Shown piece after piece: positions 7,008 through 8,764 of a stretch of DNA of 8,764 nucleotides. The stretch is from contig SBEK01000167.1 in NCBI GenBank assembly GCA_009668925.1, forward strand, positions 1 to 8,764. Reading direction: 5' to 3'. The notes under the pieces are model-generated. The model worked only from the letters and a program-made list of their open reading frames with translations, was not told the DNA's origin and did not search any database. Source of the DNA: Deltaproteobacteria bacterium. GTDB taxonomy: Bacteria; Desulfobacterota; Syntrophia; Syntrophales; Smithellaceae. The position numbers were made by a program, and so were the translations under genes. Position 1 is the stretch's first letter; every line of letters starts with the position of its first letter.

Positions 7008-7667
7008 TCAGCGCCAGTCCACGCGGCCCCCTGTCGCCGCAAGGGCAGGACCAATGTCCACGGACACGTAGCAGCCCTTTTGGAAAGCTCCCCCGTTGGC
7101 CACCAGCGTATTTTCGAAGCGTTCAATACCCGCCGCCTCGTGAATGTGGCCGCACAGGCAGAGGCTGACCGGATGTTCTTCCAGAAAAGCCTTCACGCTG
7201 CGGCTGCCGCCGTGCAGGCCCAGAAAACTCCGGTCGCGCACGCCGCGGGGCGGCGCGTGAGAAATCAGGACGGTTGGCGACGCCTCCCGCACCTCCCCGT
7301 AGCCCTTCTCAAGGATCCGGGCGATCTCCTCTTCCTTGTATTCCGTGGCCGTATGAAACGGCGTGGGCGATGATCCGCCGACCCCGAAAAAGCCGACGCC
7401 TTCCAGAATCCGGCCCTTTCCGTGCAGGCTGTACCCCTTTTCAACCAGGAAATCCGCCACCTCGACGCGGTCCCAGTTGCCGTGCACGGCGAGAATGTTT
7501 TTGGAGTACTGTTCCATGCAGGCGATGACGTCGGCCGCCTCGGCGCGCGTCTTGGTGCGCGTGAGATCGCCGGCGATCACCACCGCATCCGCCTCGCGGA
7601 TGAGCGGCGCCGCGTTGCGGATGGGGGCCAGCGCCCCGTGGATATCACTCACTGCAAAAAGCTTCAT
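7008..7667 (-). CDS. Icc-type (YfcE-like) metallophosphoesterase
   Basis: Cytoplasmic calcineurin-like phosphoesterase of 219 residues; its substrate cannot be inferred. All five metal-binding blocks are present in order: D8-I-H10 (SDIHG), GDLT with D34, GNWD with N64, SHAPP with H137, and GHIHE with H174 and H176. Together these bind a di-metal centre. Sequence style between the blocks (LHGKGRILEGVGFFGVGGSS, EYKEEEIARILEKGY) matches the COG2129 Icc-related group. I chose ATG 7667, which begins directly with KLFAVSDIHG as in relatives and has GGAG 9 nt upstream. ATG 7682 or TTG 7688 would add five or seven residues. It lies 116 nt after the hydratase gene and may have a separate transcript. 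No signal peptide or membrane segment is seen. Confidence 0.92.
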   Translation of the reverse strand: MKLFAVSDIHGALAPIRNAAPLIREADAVVIAGDLTRTKTRAEAADVIACMEQYSKNILAVHGNWDRVEVADFLVEKGYSLHGKGRILEGVGFFGVGGSSPTPFHTATEYKEEEIARILEKGYGEVREASPTVLISHAPPRGVRDRSFLGLHGGSRSVKAFLEEHPVSLCLCGHIHEAAGIERFENTLVANGGAFQKGCYVSVDIGPALAATGGRVDWR

Positions 7668-7783
7668 GCGGTGCTTCTCCATGCCCAATCCATCCGACTC
7701 CGCACAAGGCGCCGATCGGTGAGACCAATCTGAAAGGGCACCGCCGGACCGCTCCGCCCGGGCCCGGGGAAAACATGACGTCC

Positions 7784-8572
7784 CTATTTGTCTTTCTTCA
7801 CCTTCTCCAGCATCTGGCCCGCGCCTTTTTGAAACGCTTCCAGATAGGCCTGCTGCGTGGACGATTCGAACAGCAGCCCCACATCGGCCGGGTAATTCAC
7901 GCCGATGTTGATCGCGCGTTTGCAGCCGACGACCGGTGCGCCGTTTTGCGCGATCTCTTTGGCCATCTTCCAGGTCTCGGCCATGAGTTCGGCCTTGGGA
8001 TAGACGTGCTCGACCAGGCCGATCCGGTAAGCTTCCTGCGCATCGATTCTCCTCCCGGTATAGATCAGCTCTTTGGCTTTGCCGACGCCCACAATTTTGG
8101 GCAGCCGCTGCGTTCCGCCGCCGTCGGGAATAATCCCGAGCTGCACTTCGGGGATGGAAAACATGGCTGTTTCATCCGCCAGCCGGATGTCGCAGCCCAG
8201 CGCGAGCTCCAGACCCGCACCGAAGCAGGATCCGTTGATGGCGGCGATCACCGGAACGGGAAGCTTTTCAAACTGCGTAAAGCAGTCCCGGTAAATCTGG
8301 ATATGGCCGAAGCGGTCATGCCTTTTGCGCCCGCCGTCCATGTCCTGGCCCGCCGCAATCATTTTCAAATCGATGCCGGCGCAAAATGCCTGGTCTCCGG
8401 AGCCGGTGAGGATCACCACCCGGATGTCCGGATCTCCGAGGACGTGGCCGGCGGCCTCATACAATCCCTCCAGGACGCCTCCATTGAAGGCATTTCTGGC
8501 CTTCGGTCGGTTAATCGTGACAGTGGCAATTTTCTCTTTTATGTCCAACAACACATCATGATACGTAAACAT
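7784..8572 (-). CDS. Enoyl-CoA hydratase/isomerase (crotonase) family protein
   Basis: Crotonase-fold enzyme of 262 residues, the usual length, acting on an acyl-CoA in beta-oxidation-type metabolism. The oxyanion-hole segments are FCAGIDLK (63-70) and GSCFGAGLELALGCDI (114-129). E122 and E142 (SIPEVQLG) match the two catalytic glutamates of classical enoyl-CoA hydratase. The following loop reads GIIPDGGGTQRLP, so D150 supplies a third acid. This position aligns with an aspartate that is catalytic in delta3,5-delta2,4-dienoyl-CoA isomerase, so hydration and isomerisation both remain possible. AGGAGG (8583-8578) lies 5 nt before the ATG, and the stop is TAG at 7786-7784. The neighbour upstream is the end of an amidase gene. 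No fatty acid degradation operon is present in the window. Confidence 0.94.
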   Translation of the reverse strand: MFTYHDVLLDIKEKIATVTINRPKARNAFNGGVLEGLYEAAGHVLGDPDIRVVILTGSGDQAFCAGIDLKMIAAGQDMDGGRKRHDRFGHIQIYRDCFTQFEKLPVPVIAAINGSCFGAGLELALGCDIRLADETAMFSIPEVQLGIIPDGGGTQRLPKIVGVGKAKELIYTGRRIDAQEAYRIGLVEHVYPKAELMAETWKMAKEIAQNGAPVVGCKRAINIGVNYPADVGLLFESSTQQAYLEAFQKGAGQMLEKVKKDK

Positions 8573-8625
8573 GCACTCCTCCTGTAAAATATATTTCTAA
8601 AATAACCTATGATCTGTAAAACGAC
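8573..8625 (-). promoter_or_regulatory. AT-rich leader and possible promoter of the enoyl-CoA hydratase gene
   Basis: This leader is sharply AT-rich compared with its surroundings. On the - strand it holds a TTTACA (-35-like, 8620-8615) followed by AT-rich hexamers TAGAAA (15-nt spacer) and TATATT (21-nt spacer); neither spacing is ideal. An 8-nt direct repeat, CTGTAAAA on the + strand, occurs at 8582-8589 and 8614-8621. This supports separate transcription of the hydratase gene, but the exact promoter is uncertain. Confidence 0.3.
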
Positions 8626-8669
8626 GATTAAGCCCACCCCTGCTCACCAGGAAGCGTGCGGTCTCCGCC

Positions 8670-8764
8670 TCAGGCGCAGACGGGCGGAAGCCGATTCTTC
8701 CAGGGTCTCGCCCTCTCCAGCTGGGCCGCCAGGCGAAACAGCGTCGCCTCGTCGCCGAACCGGC
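8670..8764 (-). CDS. Amidase-signature family protein, C-terminal end (5' part outside window)
   Basis: An open frame enters from the right edge and ends at TGA (8672-8670), giving 30 codons: [18 protein letters not shown], then [12 protein letters not shown]. This is the typical end of amidase-signature (GatA/amidase) proteins, in which a final helix (G-x-E-x-x-L-x-x-L-A-x-x-L-E) is followed by PW and a basic, proline-containing tail. The catalytic Ser-Ser-Lys region is outside the window, so neither activity nor the choice between GatA and another amidase can be judged. The stop lies 97 nt before the hydratase start. Confidence 0.6.
   Translation of the reverse strand, partial: RFGDEATLFRLAAQLERARPWKNRLPPVCA

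Noticed and set aside
7757..7768. Perfect palindrome CCCGGGCCCGGG after the hydratase gene
   Set aside because: No loop or T-run, so not a terminator; GC-rich palindromes of this kind are easily formed by chance. No link to a function seen.
7775..8587. 270-codon + strand open frame opposite the enoyl-CoA hydratase gene
   Set aside because: Antisense shadow; the - strand product is a clear crotonase-family member with a strong ribosome binding site.

Overview
The window looks like chromosomal DNA of a GC-rich (roughly 60% by eye) anaerobic Gram-negative bacterium. A deltaproteobacterial or Desulfobacterota lineage, perhaps Syntrophales-like, is my inference; it rests on a respiratory formate dehydrogenase next to an acyl-CoA gene, an Icc-type phosphoesterase and a PilT-like ATPase. 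No rRNA, tRNA, CRISPR array, integrase or transposase is visible.

Left part, + strand (1-3745): the end of a membrane-bound formate dehydrogenase operon. It holds the C-terminal part of the molybdenum/tungsten catalytic subunit FdnG, the four-cluster iron-sulfur subunit FdnH, the diheme cytochrome b subunit FdnI, and the assembly factor FdhE. Genes are packed tightly (10-nt gap, 2-nt gap, then a 4-base ATGA overlap) and read as one transcript. FdnG oxidises formate, FdnH wires electrons across four [4Fe-4S] clusters, FdnI passes them to membrane quinone, and FdhE is needed to mature or activate the enzyme.

Convergence zone (3746-4025): no convincing gene. It holds a possible short MITE/REP-like intergenic repeat, where the + operon meets genes coming from the right.

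Right part, - strand (4026-8764), read from right to left: the last 30 codons of an amidase-signature protein; an enoyl-CoA hydratase/isomerase with its own AT-rich leader; an Icc-type metallophosphoesterase; a PilT-like secretion or retraction ATPase with an unusual tail; a periplasmic YajG-like protein; a five-helix membrane protein of no family I recognise; and a 28-residue single-helix mini-protein with an excellent ribosome binding site, apparently missed by length cut-offs. The last two form a small module: the mini-protein resembles the last helix of the larger protein. The PilT-like and YajG-like genes are 42 nt apart and probably co-transcribed, but no pilus genes accompany them here.

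The least ordinary content is the 4026-6848 block: an orphan PilT-like ATPase, a periplasmic partner candidate, and the membrane protein with its mini-protein. The formate dehydrogenase operon, phosphoesterase and hydratase genes are clear members of known families.
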